Assembly (NCBI RefSeq): GCF_032362555.1
Contig: NC_083505.1
Location: forward strand, 8,423,501 to 8,487,500
DNA: 64,000 nucleotides
Direction of reading: 5' to 3'
DNA from: Amyelois transitella
Taxonomy: Eukaryota; Arthropoda; Insecta; Lepidoptera; Pyralidae
The translations under genes and the position numbers were made by a program. Shown here in pieces: positions 13,001 to 26,500 of this stretch; within the stretch, counting starts at the first letter, position 1, and each line of letters opens with the position of its first letter. A model generated the notes under the pieces. That model did not search any database and was not told the DNA's origin. It saw nothing but the letters and a program-made list of their open reading frames with translations.

Positions 13001-13849
13001 CTTGGACCTCATTACGTAAGTCCTAATAAGACTAGTTAAAGTAAAATAGAAAACTCCGTGCAAAGTTTTTCTAGTGGCTAATAAATATAGAAGTCTAAGT
13101 TTCGAAACGTTATGAATTTGATTGTTTATCGATGCTTCTGCGGTAATGAAAAACATTGGTAGCCCACCTGCACATTTAAGCAATTGGATGTGTAACCATG
13201 ATCCATGAACTTCTTTCAGATAACTCGACGATATGCAGAATTCTCAGCTGCGATGCTGAGCTTAAGTGAACAATTTCCTTCTGAAGAATTGAGTAACCTA
13301 CTTCTTATTCTTCAAGATGATGTTCATTGCTTTTTGTTAAAAATGGCCGCAGAATTTCCCCAAAGAATACAGCAATTAATATTTCTTATTAATAATTATG
13401 ATATGGTTCTTAGTATATTAATGGAAAGAACAAGAGATAACACAAAAGAAGCTGAAAGTTTCAAGGAACAACTACAAGCAAGGAGCACAGAGTATGTTGA
13501 AGAAATATTAAGTCCTCACTTTGGGGGAATGATGCAATTTGTAAAGGAAGGAGAACAGATCTTAGAAGGGGAGAATAAAGCGCAACTTGCTAGTTTAGAG
13601 AAAAAGTCAATCTCCTTGGTAGCGTCATTTAGTTCAAGCTGGAAACAAAGCCTTGAAGAAATACATAGAGAAGTCCTTGTTTCCTTTCCAAACTTGGTAA
13701 CAGGTTCAGGTTTATTACAAATGGCATTGACTAACTTTGTTCAATATTATCACAAGTTTGTAAAATTATTAACGCCAAATGCACGAACACAACTTGTAAA
13801 TATTCATGTAATTATGGTTGAAATAAAAAAATATAAAACTAATTTTTAA
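10056..13849 (+). CDS. Vps52: Vacuolar protein sorting-associated protein 52 (GARP/EARP subunit)
   Basis: Subunit of the GARP and EARP tethering complexes (with VPS51, VPS53 and VPS54 or syndetin) that capture endosome-derived vesicles at the trans-Golgi or recycling endosomes. Coding exons: 10056-10307, 10466-10611, 10690-11257, 11758-11913, 12262-12380, 12892-13015, 13220-13849; phases join cleanly to give 664 residues, close to the roughly 720 of human VPS52. The N-terminal third is helical and predicted coiled coil. Diagnostic blocks include FRKPMANYQIPQNAMLKYKF, EEAPTKDDLMGIED, LEAPIIVPH, CYDCLALFLC, HYITRRYAEFSAAM, FLINNYDMVLSILMERTRD, SPHFGGMMQFVKE and the C-terminal NIHVIMVEIKKYKTNF. 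The start ATG follows AT-rich leader sequence; an AATAAA sits just after the stop (13863). Intron 1 holds a family A fragment and intron 5 a family E copy. Identity is very secure. Confidence 0.95.
10345..10432 (+). repeat. Dispersed repeat family A fragment in Vps52 intron 1
   Basis: Degraded 3' piece with TCATTCAGTCTTGAAAAGAC and a TAGATGTGATTATATGTGTG tail. Confidence 0.5.
11514..11551. repeat. Perfect 16-bp hairpin in Vps52 intron 3
   Basis: Left arm 11514-11529 (TTAAGTTTCAATACTT) and right arm 11536-11551 are exact reverse complements around a 6-base loop. Confidence 0.85.
12419..12803 (+). repeat. Dispersed repeat family E in Vps52 intron 5
   Basis: Starts AAGGGTTCCGTAC, contains CTGTCCGTCTGTC, and ends CGGAACCCTTCTTGTGCGAG then GTCCGACTAGCACTTGACCGG. 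The same head and tail bracket copies at 41256-41960 and 62864-63357, so the ends are probably those of a mobile element. No coding capacity seen. Confidence 0.7.
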
Positions 13850-14547
13850 GTGATGCAAATGTAATAAATATCAACACTCACAATAAAGGGAAGTTTTTTT
13901 ATATAAACATAATAAACTCAAACTACAGAACCGATTTTGATGTAATTTGGTACACAGATAGAAAAGACTTTTAGGAATAATTTATTTTATGAAATTTGTC
14001 ACGGAAGCGAAGCACCGATTGAAATGTGAGTTTCTCTGAAATTTATCCAACTCCTAAACTGATGTGTTAGGTACACCCAAAGTAATAATTAACACTCAAC
14101 CACCACAAACATATAGTATTGTCATTATAATCTACCGACATTGTATGCTGTTTGTAAAAAATAATTAATAAATAAAATAATTAAATTATTTTGTATTATA
14201 TTATTATTTATAAGACTTCAAAATCTTTAATAAAACAAATATGCATTGCTATATTAGTTTTAATCACAGTTTCCATTGCGCTTAGTTATGGCGCACTTAA
14301 TTACTTACAAATATGTCTTACACGTAAAACACTAAATACTTAACATATTTTACTTATTGCAAAAAATTTGCATTGAATCTAATCTTATTATTAAACTTAT
14401 GAGTTGAATAGTTATGTGAAGTCGGTCAAAATGTGACGATGATACTGTGTTACGGGCGTTGCTATAGATTTTTCCGACAATATGGCTGACCATCATTAAA
14501 TATTTGCTCATGGTTCATTTTTATTTCATATATTTAGTGTAAATAAC
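13850..14547. other. Convergent intergenic gap between Vps52 and Ice1
   Basis: Tail-to-tail spacer of about 700 bases, AT-rich, with AATAAA-type polyadenylation signals for both genes likely within it. A stretch near 13900-14060 resembles a degraded dispersed repeat (GAACCGATTTTGATG, then GAAATTTG). No gene seen. Confidence 0.6.
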
Positions 14548-17500
14548 TTACACCTTCAATGGTAAGTCACTGTCATCAGTCCTATATTTCGTATCGCGAT
14601 TTAAATTTACTTTGGATAAAATTGCTTTCCAAGCATTCGCTGGCTTATCTCTCACGAAGTCTCGCAAAATTTCGTGGCACTCCTGCGATATCTTTTTTGG
14701 ATGCCACGATAACAGGGCACTGATCACACGATAGTGATTGTGTTTACTCATGTATATAAGACTTGTAAATATCGCTTCTTCCATTGACTGCGAAGCTGAA
14801 AGTAAAACGACAAAATTATACGTAACCAAAGGGTAAGGTAACGTAGCTAAAAGAAAAAATACTATGATTACATATGTACAGTAAAACTCCAATTATCCGA
14901 ACTCCAAGTACATGCTACAAACAGCTCCTATATTTTTAATTATACAATAGATAAGATAAAAACATATATAGATACAAAATTTGTCTGGATTTTTAAAATT
15001 TAATATATTATGTGTGAATAAAATCAAAAAAATATATTCGTCCCAGAAAAGTTGGCTGTATCATGCGTGTGTGATGGGACACATGATACAGTCAACTATG
15101 ACAAACACATCTTAACATTTTATTTTCTGCTTCTAATAGATGAACCCAAAAAGTAACTGGTTTATAAAATATGTATGAGTTAGGTATATTAAACAATCTT
15201 AATTTACTTACATTTCTGTTTTGTCATATCTATCAATAAGTTCATGACTATTTCACAATGAACTTTCATATCGGCTGGGAATGGCTTCAACAAAGGTCCA
15301 AGCATCGAAATACAAAATTGCTTAGCAACAGAAGGAGAATTCTTTTTCTCTATGATTGGTTGAAGCAAATTAGTAATAATATTTTTCTGACACCACCGTG
15401 CGCCTTGACGCTTTGCGATTATAACCAGTGATAGTCTTAACATTTTCTTTTCAACAGGAATATCTGTAACGGTCAAAAATATTTTTAAGTACATTACAAT
15501 TTCAGAACATGGACCAGATGGACCCCAAGCAGAAGTATTACAGTGCTGCAACTGGGAGCACACAAAAATGAGAAAGAATCTCATAAACCTTGATCATGTC
15601 GGACGTGCCCTGGGCCTAGACTAGAGTATCGACTTAATTATAAATAATTAAGAATAGAGATGGCATAACTGCGAAAACAATAGCATGTTGTTTTCATCAT
15701 TGCATCAATGCGTCCATTTTTGGTCTAAATTCAAAGTCTACTTTTCGTAGTGCTGTGCGCATTATAATATCGACAGTTGCATTACACGTTCCGTATTGTT
15801 CCCGGCACCTAAGAATAGGTCCACTACATATCTTTCACATTCATGATTTTTTGGGTATTTTTATTTTCTCATGATATTTACTTGAATATTACTTTTGAAA
15901 TTAAACAAATAACCATTGACGTACTATAAACAACTAGACTCACAATCCCGCTAAAAAAGTGTCCGCGGCAAAACTCTACTCAACGCTCAAGTGAGTAAAG
16001 TTCTCGGCTAGTCTCGTTTCGTCCATCCACGAGTGACAACGTCGCACAATGACGAAGTGCTCTGTTAAAAAGTGTAAAAATTGTCCAAGAATTGCGCTCA
16101 AAAAGGATGGCGTTTCCTATTTCATTTAAGTACAATTCAGTTTTAAAGTAATCGCACTTAATAGTATAAGTTAGCTGTTGGTTTTCTATCAAATCATTTT
16201 ATTAAATATTTAAAACTTAACCGTACTCGGCATTGAGCACTATCCGCGCCTATCTCTTTCTTGCGGTCAACAAATATTAAAGAGTAAACGAAACAAATAT
16301 AGTTTAATCGCCGCGCTTCATGATGCTCGCCTAGGAACATAAAGTTGTGGAGTCGCTTTGTTTTATTTTTTATGTTTGTGATTTTTTATTTTGATACTAG
16401 TTCGGTTGATTAATTATTTAATGAGGTGAATGGAAATATGTAATGTTATCTGAAAATGGTACCTGTTACCTGTTAAACTACATCAATTACACGACTATCT
16501 AGTGAATTCTAATCACATGCCAACGAAGTCGCAAGTAAAACCTTACAGAATAACATACAATTTACGTGTATTTCAGTTTTCCGCAGAACGCCATAATAAG
16601 GAATGAATGGATTTCTATTATAGCGAGAGACCGAGGTGAAGAGTTTTTTAAGCCACAAAAAGGAGCCGTCGTATGTTCTGAACACTTTCTCCCATCAGAC
16701 ATCCATACGACAGACAGTGTAGTCATTATCCTGTAAACCAAATCACATCGAAATCTGTTCAGTAGAATTTGCGTGATTTAGTAACAAACATCCTCACATA
16801 CTTACAAACAAACATCTAAAAAATACATTTTCCAGATTGACCAAACCGGGGATCGAACCCGAGACCTCCGACTTGGCAGTCAGGCAAGATGATCATTAGG
16901 CCACAGAAATCGACAAAAAACAAAAGAACTACCTTTAAAGTAAAAAATAAACTACTTACATCCAAATCGACACATAATCACAGACATTCAAACACTCATA
17001 CACGCAAACAAACTCCTTCTAATATCCAATAGACAATTTTTATTGCAATGCATTTCGTATCAAAATGTTAAAGTGTGTGAAGGTAAAATTTGTAAAATAA
17101 CAAAGCCACTCCACTAGCCTCTTTGTTCTAAATGAAACATTGAGTTAATACCATGTCACACCAAACTACGTTTTTTAAGGATTGCGTGCCTTATTATAAA
17201 ACATTTAAGGTTCAATTTTCAATACACTTGTTTTTGGACATAGGACTTTGTCAAATAGTCGAAGTAATATGCGTAATAATAATTACGTATTGAGGTGAGG
17301 ACGATATTTTGTTTTATTTTGCTCGGCACTGTTTATCTAGTTGTTTATAGTTGATCGAAGCAAATAACAATAAAATAATTATTAAAGGTATTTACTAAAT
17401 TCGTTTTTAATAAATAGGTAGAAACGTAATTAAAAAAATAATAATTAACCAACGCGATGATGGTGCGGACCCGTGGTACGCGAGTCCGACTCGCACTTGG

Positions 17501-20500
17501 CCGCACTTTTTTTACATGTCGGCAATGAAAAATCATTAAATTCCTTTAAATACTTTATAATAGTCAACAAACATGTGTTTGAAAACCTAAATTAGTTTTA
17601 TCGATATGTTATTGAATGTCGACATTGTCTATTGATTATTTACCGTGACGAAGCATTTTTTTAGCACAGATTAAATATTTTAAAAAACATTAAATAGATC
17701 TTACCTCTTAGTTCATAGATAGCACTTCTAAACATCTCTAAAATTTTCGCTTCATTCCATTCTGACATTTGATATGAGTATTTACGGTAAAGAATGTTTC
17801 TTATATCTTGGACTCTGTTAAAATGATCCTCACATTTATAAAAATGCAATAGATATACCACGCACGTAACCAAAGGGTTCTTGGCTTAAAGAAAAAATAC
17901 TATGATTACATACATGCTGCAAATATTCTATATTTTGTAAAAAAATAGATTAGATATAAAATTATTTACTACAGAAAATTATTAGTTCTGTGCCATAAAG
18001 GCTAAGTAGAATATAGTGGAGGGAGTTAAAGGAAGGCCTACATCAAATATTCCGGTGCCGTGTAGCTCCCGGGACTAAAACAAAAAAGAATTGAACCACT
18101 CCATCTCTTTGTTATGGATGTCGTAAAAGGCGACTAATTGATAGGCTTATAAAATTAAATTCTTATTTTAGGCTATTTATTAGCAACCTGTCACTATTTG
18201 AATCTCAATTCTATCATTAAGGCAGACAGCTGAACGTGCCCTATCACTTTCCAAGAGTGTTGGCCCTATCTACCCCGCAAGGGATATAGACGTGACTATA
18301 CCTATGTATGTAGGCCTACAACCTATCACTATCTGATCTCATTTCATCATAAAGCCATCCAGCTTGACATGATTTTTCGGTTTTATTGAGACTGTTGGCT
18401 ACGTCTACCAGGTAAAAGGCAGACGTGATATACATATATGTACATATCATATAGTTGAGTGAGTTTGGGGCAGAAGAAGCATAGAGCCGTTGGAAATGAG
18501 AGCGTTATGCAAGATGTACATAAATACAGGCAGAGACAACATCTTTCCACTTGCCACGACAATGTACCTTCACGAACTTGCCTTCGATCTTTCCATGCAA
18601 TATGTATATGATAAATAAATTCAGTGACAGGATGATGTAATTTGTGTGTCAGGAATAGGAAAGGGTACGCTAAAATGGTTTGGTCATGTGGAGGGAATGA
18701 ATAAAAGTAGGTTGATAAAGCAAATATATAAGGAGAGTGTAAATTTTGGAAGGGAAAGGAAAGGTAGACAAGCAAACCTTGATGAAATCAAGATGTTCTG
18801 CCAAACTCAGGTCAAGAGTCCTATACTGACGAGCTAGCATGAAGACATTAATGAATGTTAATGAAAGTAAGAAGTATGAAAGGATTGTAGCATGTGGAGG
18901 GATAGTTTCTGGCTTCTCCGTGAAATAAGCGTGATTATAATATATCTTCTTATTTCTTGTCTTAGAAGAAATAAACATACCAATTCCCATATGAGCTAAT
19001 GGTAGTATATGCATCCAAACATCCATACATTGCCTTATCAGCGTAATAGCTTTATATTGCATACAATACATAGCATCCAACATAAATAGTCTCAGTCGTG
19101 TCTTCATTTTGAAGTATCTGCACAGTATTGCATAGAAATGAGACATACTCTCAATAGTATCGAATTCAGGTGTACGATTTAGCTTGAACATTATAAACTC
19201 AATACTGTTTAAAATATAATTCACAACATCAACAGTGGACCAAATTTCTTTTAGTTGCAGAATAATATAAATAAGAATTTGCTCTGTTTTTGTCATAGGA
19301 GGTGCTGGTGGCGAGTTTACTTTGGAATATAACTCCACTTTTCTTTGAGGTTCTTGTAAATATTTCATAAAACCTGACAAAAATTGTTTAACATTCCAGG
19401 ACTGCAAATTCTCTACTAAGTCGTCCATTCCTGTTTTAGTCTCGTCTGGCGGTAATTCATTTATATGTTTAATACTATCATCAAGCAACTTATAAATTGT
19501 GTTGGTAATACCATCTGAAAAACCAGAGCAAACATTAACATAAATGATATCAGTTTTAAATGCAATTAAAAATAATAAAAAACGTGAAAAAAGGAAGCCA
19601 TACTTCCTTGTGCAAAATTCAGTATATAAAAAATTTCGTTTCTAATTGTCACCCATATAGAAAAAAAGTCATTCACAGTATTATATCATTCTCAAATTTT
19701 TATGAAGGAGTTTGACATTTAAGCTTGTTTATTTTCAATGTTGTAAAAATGTTACATACCTGGTATTTTCTTAGGGTAAAAGTTTAATTTGCATAAACTG
19801 TACTTATTGAGCATGCTACACAAAATACTATCTTTTGGACGTTTGTGTGCGGCTTCAGTGGCACCAGCACAATTATTTGCTCTCTTAGGAACCCCTTCAT
19901 CAAACATATCCAGGTCATCATAACTTATTGATGAAGTATGATCTGACTTTTTGTGTATAAGATCAATAAGCGGGACATTGTCCTCGTTCTTAGAAGTCAT
20001 ATTTCCTTTTTGGGAATTCGCCTGTCTTTTGTTATCGATATTCATTGCATTATTAATAAGTTTAGTGTTAAAATTGTCACTATTCGGGTGTCGTGTAGAA
20101 CTGCGTAAAATCCTTTTATGTTCAACCTCTTGGTTTTCATCTGACGCAACACATCTGAGCCGTTTCCTACCTTCTTTTGGCAAAATATCAAGAGTATTAT
20201 TTAAAGTAGATTCAACTTCTGTATTTGATTCATGATACAACTTTTGAGGTGTTGCCTCGATTCTACTACGACTCCGAGTAGTAACACTTGGTGATGTCTG
20301 AGGACTCCTCATATTTCCTATATGACTAGTTTTATCAACACATTTAAATTCATGCTCAACATTTTTATTGTCTAATAATTTGTCAACACAAATTATTGGC
20401 TGCATTAACTTTAAACTTTGTTCAGTTTTTTTTTCATCATTATGAATATATCTTTGTATCTCCTGTGATGCTAATACAGACTTAACAACTGGTCTTGGGG

Positions 20501-23500
20501 TCTGTTTAGCAATTAAATCTGAGACATCAAATGGTTTCTCTAAAAGCTTTTCTGTGGGTTTATATGATATTTTAAACAAATTAGATAATTGTTTCTTGCC
20601 AGGCGTAGGTGAATCATCGACTTTAGACAAATTAAGAGATTTTTCAATTTGTTGCTTTGGTGACCTTTTTGTTTTAAATACAGTTCTATTAACAGATTCT
20701 CCAACCTGTTTTGATTTCAACTCAGTCATAACTCTAACAGCATTATTATATATTGTTTTGTCATTTAGTGATGCTGAAGAATCAGCAGAAGTGATCTTCT
20801 TCTTTGAAACTTGTAATCTTATTTGTCTGATTGACCTCCCGATTTGTTTTCTGTGTGATCTTTTAATGGATTTTTCTCGACGTATTTTACATTTGGGCAC
20901 CATTTTTCTCCTGAGTTTTTCTAAACTATTTAGTTTCCTCAATCTTTTAATCATACCCTTTGAATTGAAAAGTTTTTCAATTGAATCTCCTTCTGCATTT
21001 GCCTCAGATATAGAGTTCAGATCATTTAAATTACCTATTTGAGCCTGTACAGGAGATAATATTGTATCTTCTTCAAACTCTAATCTGCTCATTATTCCTT
21101 CCGGGGCATTTTCCTGTTCTTCCATGATTACTATTGGACCTTCTTGTAGCCCTGTTTGTTCACAAGAATTATTGGTATCATCACAATTTTTTACAGCTTT
21201 TTGGCCTTCTTTATCACTGAAGTCATGTATTTCCAAACATTCAGGACCACTTATTTGAATAAGATCAACAATATCAATTAAATCATCATTTTCGGTGTCA
21301 ATTTCATTACATCTTTCGCGCCTTTTATCCACAGTATTTATTTCAGTGCGGGAATCAGGATCAATAATCTCGTCACTGTATTCTTTTTCATGATTTGGCT
21401 CAATTTCGACTTCTTGATGATTTTCTATGAATGTTGAGGGATTCATTTTTAGTATATTTTTAATATTCACAATTTCTTTTGCCAAATCTGCAATATTATC
21501 ATGTAAAATTTTGTTTTCTTGTCTTAATTTTGCGGCATCTGAGCAGATTACAAAATCACTGTGATCAGTTTGACAGCCAGAAACTTTGGAACTTACTGTG
21601 CTTCGACTGCTACATGGGCTACTTGGTATTGGCGTAACCAAATCATGGTTAAAATGCATTTCGCTTAAAATCAACTCAACTTCACAATCTCGACTATTAT
21701 CATCATTCTCATGATTACTACTGTTTACCGGTAGGTATCCTCTATGAAGACAAGACAGTTGGTTGTTTGGATCACTGTCAATAAATGTATCAACCATTGA
21801 TTTTCTAGTGCATGTTTCACTTGAATTTGGAATATTTCCTATTCCATTCACAGAAACGTCTCCTTTTTCAGCTAAAATAGGGATTGTTAATGTTTCAGAA
21901 TCAATTGGTCTTGTAGCATCGTCAATATGTTCGGCGTAGTCATGCATTGGACTAGTTCCTACGCTGTTAACATTGATTGTATTTGTTGATTCGGGACTGC
22001 TATGGTTATCATTTGTCAAATAATCAGGGCTACGGAAACATTTTTCACTGTCTGAAAATGCAAGTGAAGATCCCCGACCTGTATCTGCACTAGCTAATTC
22101 ATTACTTGAAACTGAGTTACCATCAAATTCGTTTGGTTTACTTATGGATGGTTCTGAAAGAAAAAAATATAGTTAAGATAATAATAATTATTTAAAGATA
22201 CCTACACTACAGTAATATTTTTCAATACTAACCATTTCTTCCTGTAGTATCAAGATTCACAACAATAACTTCTTGCACATCCACCGATGACGATTGACTC
22301 TGCAAATGTTGCCAAATATTTCTATTGAGTCAGGTTATTTCTTACAAATAAAATGATACCCAACTTATAGAATAAGCAATTAAGATTTTATGCTTTGGAA
22401 CTTTTGTAAGATATGTTAAGCGAAGTTAGGCATTATTACTTTCCACATAATAGTGATGAAAACCATAGCAGTGAATCAATTAAACTGTCTCAATAGAAAA
22501 AATATGTTAAAAACACTGGCAAAATTATATGATACACTTTTAAAAAAAGGGAAAATATAAAAAAATAAACTTCCATTTAATCTTACTTGGTGTTTAGATT
22601 TTCCTGGACTTTGTGGACTTGGTGGGGATGTTGAGTTATCATCAAACAAATCCAATTCATTGTCAGTATCATCCCTTCCAGAGTCATTACAGGAATCAAC
22701 ATCATGCCTAAGATATTTTTCATACTTTTGAAGAACTGCCTCATGTACAGGTTTAAGTTTTTCTAAAATTAAGTTTAAATTTAAAAATATAAATAAAGCA
22801 ATATTATTATAGCTGATGGCCATTCAGTCTTTTCAAGATTGTTGGCTCTGTCTACCCCGCAAGGGATGTAGACGTGACTATATGTATGTATGTAAGCAAT
22901 ATTATTAAGACCAATCAGAAAAAGTACTTTTCAATCATGTCCCCAATCAGGATTGAATATGACCTGTGGTTCAAGGGTGAAAACACAACTCCTAAAAAAA
23001 ACTTTAATAATATAAAAGAAAATAAATGAGCACACATAGCTTAAGCATATAATATTCCCTATCTTTTTTTGAGTTACCAGTTGAACCCTTCAACAGTCAC
23101 AATGCTTCAGGTACAATACTTCGCGTCCTAGGGCCTCCTTTGACTCTGCAGCTTAAGTTATATTTTCAAGAACTAAAAGATATATGAACTAATCAAATTT
23201 AATTGTCTTACTATTTCCGATAAGGAATTTTCCCAAAATGCACAAGTCTTGAAGAAGTTCATCATTTTGCTTTTGCAGTGTTGAATTGCTTGCTGCAAAG
23301 TTCTTAATGTTTGACTTTTCTAGATGATTTTCGATTTTAAGTGAATCAATTTTAGTCTCTTGTTCTTTGACTAGCTCCTGAAATATTAAAGTAATAAATT
23401 CAGATAAAAAAAATAATTCAAAATATGTCACATATGGTTATCAATAATGTGAATACAGACCTCTAACTGCCTTACATGAGACTGAATACCACAAAATTGA

Positions 23501-26500
23501 TTCTCTGAATTGGATAACTTTTGTTGTAATTGCTGATTATAATGCTGAATCACTTGTACCTCCTGAAATAAATTTATCAATGTGCATAATGAAAACTAGT
23601 TTTTTTCTGCAACTCCATGCTAAATATAAATATTCCTGTATTATAGGAATTTTGTGCAGTATCTCCATAATAATCTTTATTTCAATTTTTTTTATAAATA
23701 TAATAAATAAGCTTAAGCTAAATTAATGAAACTCAACAAATTCCAATTGCCATAACTTTTTCTATGATAACATAATATAGGTACTTTTTCATACTTACAT
23801 TTTCCAATCTTTCACATTTTTCCAAAATATTTTTATAGTCAATACAAATTTTTTTACATTCTTCTTTGGAAGCTAATAGTGTTCTCTCTGTTTGCTCAAG
23901 AATTTCTTTTTTATCATAATATTTTCGTATAAGACCACTGAAACATAATTTGCATTTCAATACTTTAGGTGGCCAAGGACAATGAACATTGATAATTAGA
24001 GTATTATAAATGGATGAATTTGACTTTATTAATATGTGCATTCCACATCAATAACTATTTTTGTGAATTGTTTTACTTTGTAAAAATGAAAATGATGGAG
24101 GTCTTAATAAATCTAGCTTTGAATTTGACCTATACAAATAAATCTCTTGGAAATTTATGTAAAAATAATAACATCCGTCTTTTATGTGAAGTAAGCAAGA
24201 CCCAGTTTAAAGAATCAAAATCTATTCAGTTAGATCATAACTTACTCTGTAGTTATTGTTTTTTGTTTAGCTATTATAATTGCTTTACGCTGCTTTTCTA
24301 ATCTGCCGATACCCTGTAAACAATAAAATACATTATCAGAATGTGAATAAAAGGAATAAAAACAGATTTCCTAAATTATTGATATTTGTTAATAGATTAT
24401 ATTCCTACTGACATGTTATCTATGATATTTTAAAAATAATCTTGTCTTTATTGTTACTGTCATAGTTGTGTTTTAACTAGAATAAAACCAATACATTTGG
24501 TTTTGCATTATTATTACAATTTATTCTAGTTAAACCTTATCAATAATGTATATCGACGCTTAGTCAATTTATTCTATATCAGCAAAACATAATTTCACAA
24601 AACAAAATAATTTTTTTGAAAAACAAAAGTGGCTACTGCTTCCACAGGAAATATCGCACGGTATTTGCGTCCAGAACGTTTTGATGTGGAACCTAATATA
24701 TGTGGAGCTGATCTTCGTTGGACTCACTGGCGGTATACTTTTACAAATTTCTTATCTGAAGAATTATCAGAATTTAAAGACGAATCCGTCAAATTAAAAC
24801 TCTTAGTCAACCATCTTTCGCCAACTGTATATTCATATATAAAAGAATACCAAACCTATACTAAAGCTATAGAAGCATTAAATAACATTTACATAAAACC
24901 ACAAAATGAGATACATGCTCGACATTCTCTTACTATAAGAAAACAACAAGTAAGCGAAAGTATTTCAGAATATGTACAAGCACTCAAACTGTTATCTCAT
25001 AATTGTAATTTTAGAGAAGTATCAGCTGAAATATATAGAAATGAATATATTCGTGACGCATTTATCTCAGGTATTCAATCTCAACAGATACGTGAAAGAC
25101 TCCTTGACCATTTATCTCTTACTTTAGACGAAGCACTTAATGTAGCGATTTCGCTTGAAACAGCAATGAATAACACGAAATCTTATTCAACTCCAACAAC
25201 TCTTAATACTCTCAATATGTCTAAAAACACTATAGATTTAGTACAAAACAGAAATAAAACTAAGAAAAATTATTATTCTCAGCGAAAATGTTTTTTCTGT
25301 GGAGGAAATGTACATCAAAGGAACAAATGTCCTGCTTTTAATTCCTGTTACCAATTATGTACTAAGAAAGGTCATTTCGCTAATGTGTGTAGAAGTAGAC
25401 CAACTATAAATTCAGTTGAAACTGAAATCATATATGAAGACATATTGTTCTCAATATGTCTGGAATAATAGCTGCTTCTCCGTCTAATTTACGAAAAGCT
25501 ACAATTACTATTTTTGTTTATGATACACGAGCTGATGCACTTATTGACACTGGCAGTTCCGTGAGCTTTATTGATCGCAATCTGGTACAAGCTATGAATC
25601 TCAAAATCAAACCATGCCATCAAACGATCACACTGGCATCATTGAATCATGTATCACATGTAGATGGTATCTGCTATCCTACTATTCGACTGAATAACTG
25701 TACATACAAAAACATACCATTACTTATTATAAATAACTTATGTTCTGATGTAATTATTGGACATGATGTTCTTAAGGATCATTCGTCAGTAGAATTACAT
25801 TTTGGTGGAAAAAGAGAAAGCCTTCAAATCTGCAATGTCATGCAAGCAACTGTTCCAGCTGTGTCTATTTTTACAAATTTATCTCCTAACATAAAACCAA
25901 TAGCAGTCCGGTCGAGACGCTATAGCACTGATGAAGAAATTTTTATAAGACAAGAGATACATAATCTTTTACAAGATGGAGTGATTGAACCATCTGTATC
26001 TCCTTGGAGGGCACAAGTGATAATTATTGGAGGAGATCATCACCGGCGCCGCATGGTTATTGATTATTCGCGAACTATTAACAAATATACAGAACTTGAT
26101 GCTCATCCACTGCCTAGCATAGAACTGGTAGTTGCTAATGTAGCTAAATACAATTATTTTAGCCAAATTGATTTGAAAAGTGCTTACCACCAAATTCCAA
26201 TATTAGAAAAAGAAAAAAAGTATACAGCATTCGAAGCATGTGGTAATCTATATCAGTTTACTCGCATCCCATTTGGAGTAACTAATGGCGTAGCTGCTTT
26301 TCAACGTACACTGCAATTTATAATAGAGTCTGAGAAGCTTAACGGCACATTTGCTTATTTAGATGATATTACCGTATGCGGTAAAACGATCATGACAAAA
26401 ATTTGGAAAGATTTATGATGGCAGCCGAGAAGTACAGTTTGACACTTAACAAAGACAAGTGTACCTTTTCTTCTAGCTCTATAAATTGACTTGGTTATAA

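Noticed and set aside
17516-17586. Possible small Ice1 exon (reads FSNTCLLTIIKYLKEF on the minus strand, preceded by TTTAG)
   Set aside because: Its entry and exit phases do not match the exons on either side; in the required frame it runs into a stop.
18383-18775. 130-codon minus-strand frame
   Set aside because: Antisense of repeat family A and an RTE LINE fragment; no protein-like features.
19951-21042. Plus-strand frames opposite the long Ice1 exon
   Set aside because: Antisense shadows of an open coding exon of biased composition.
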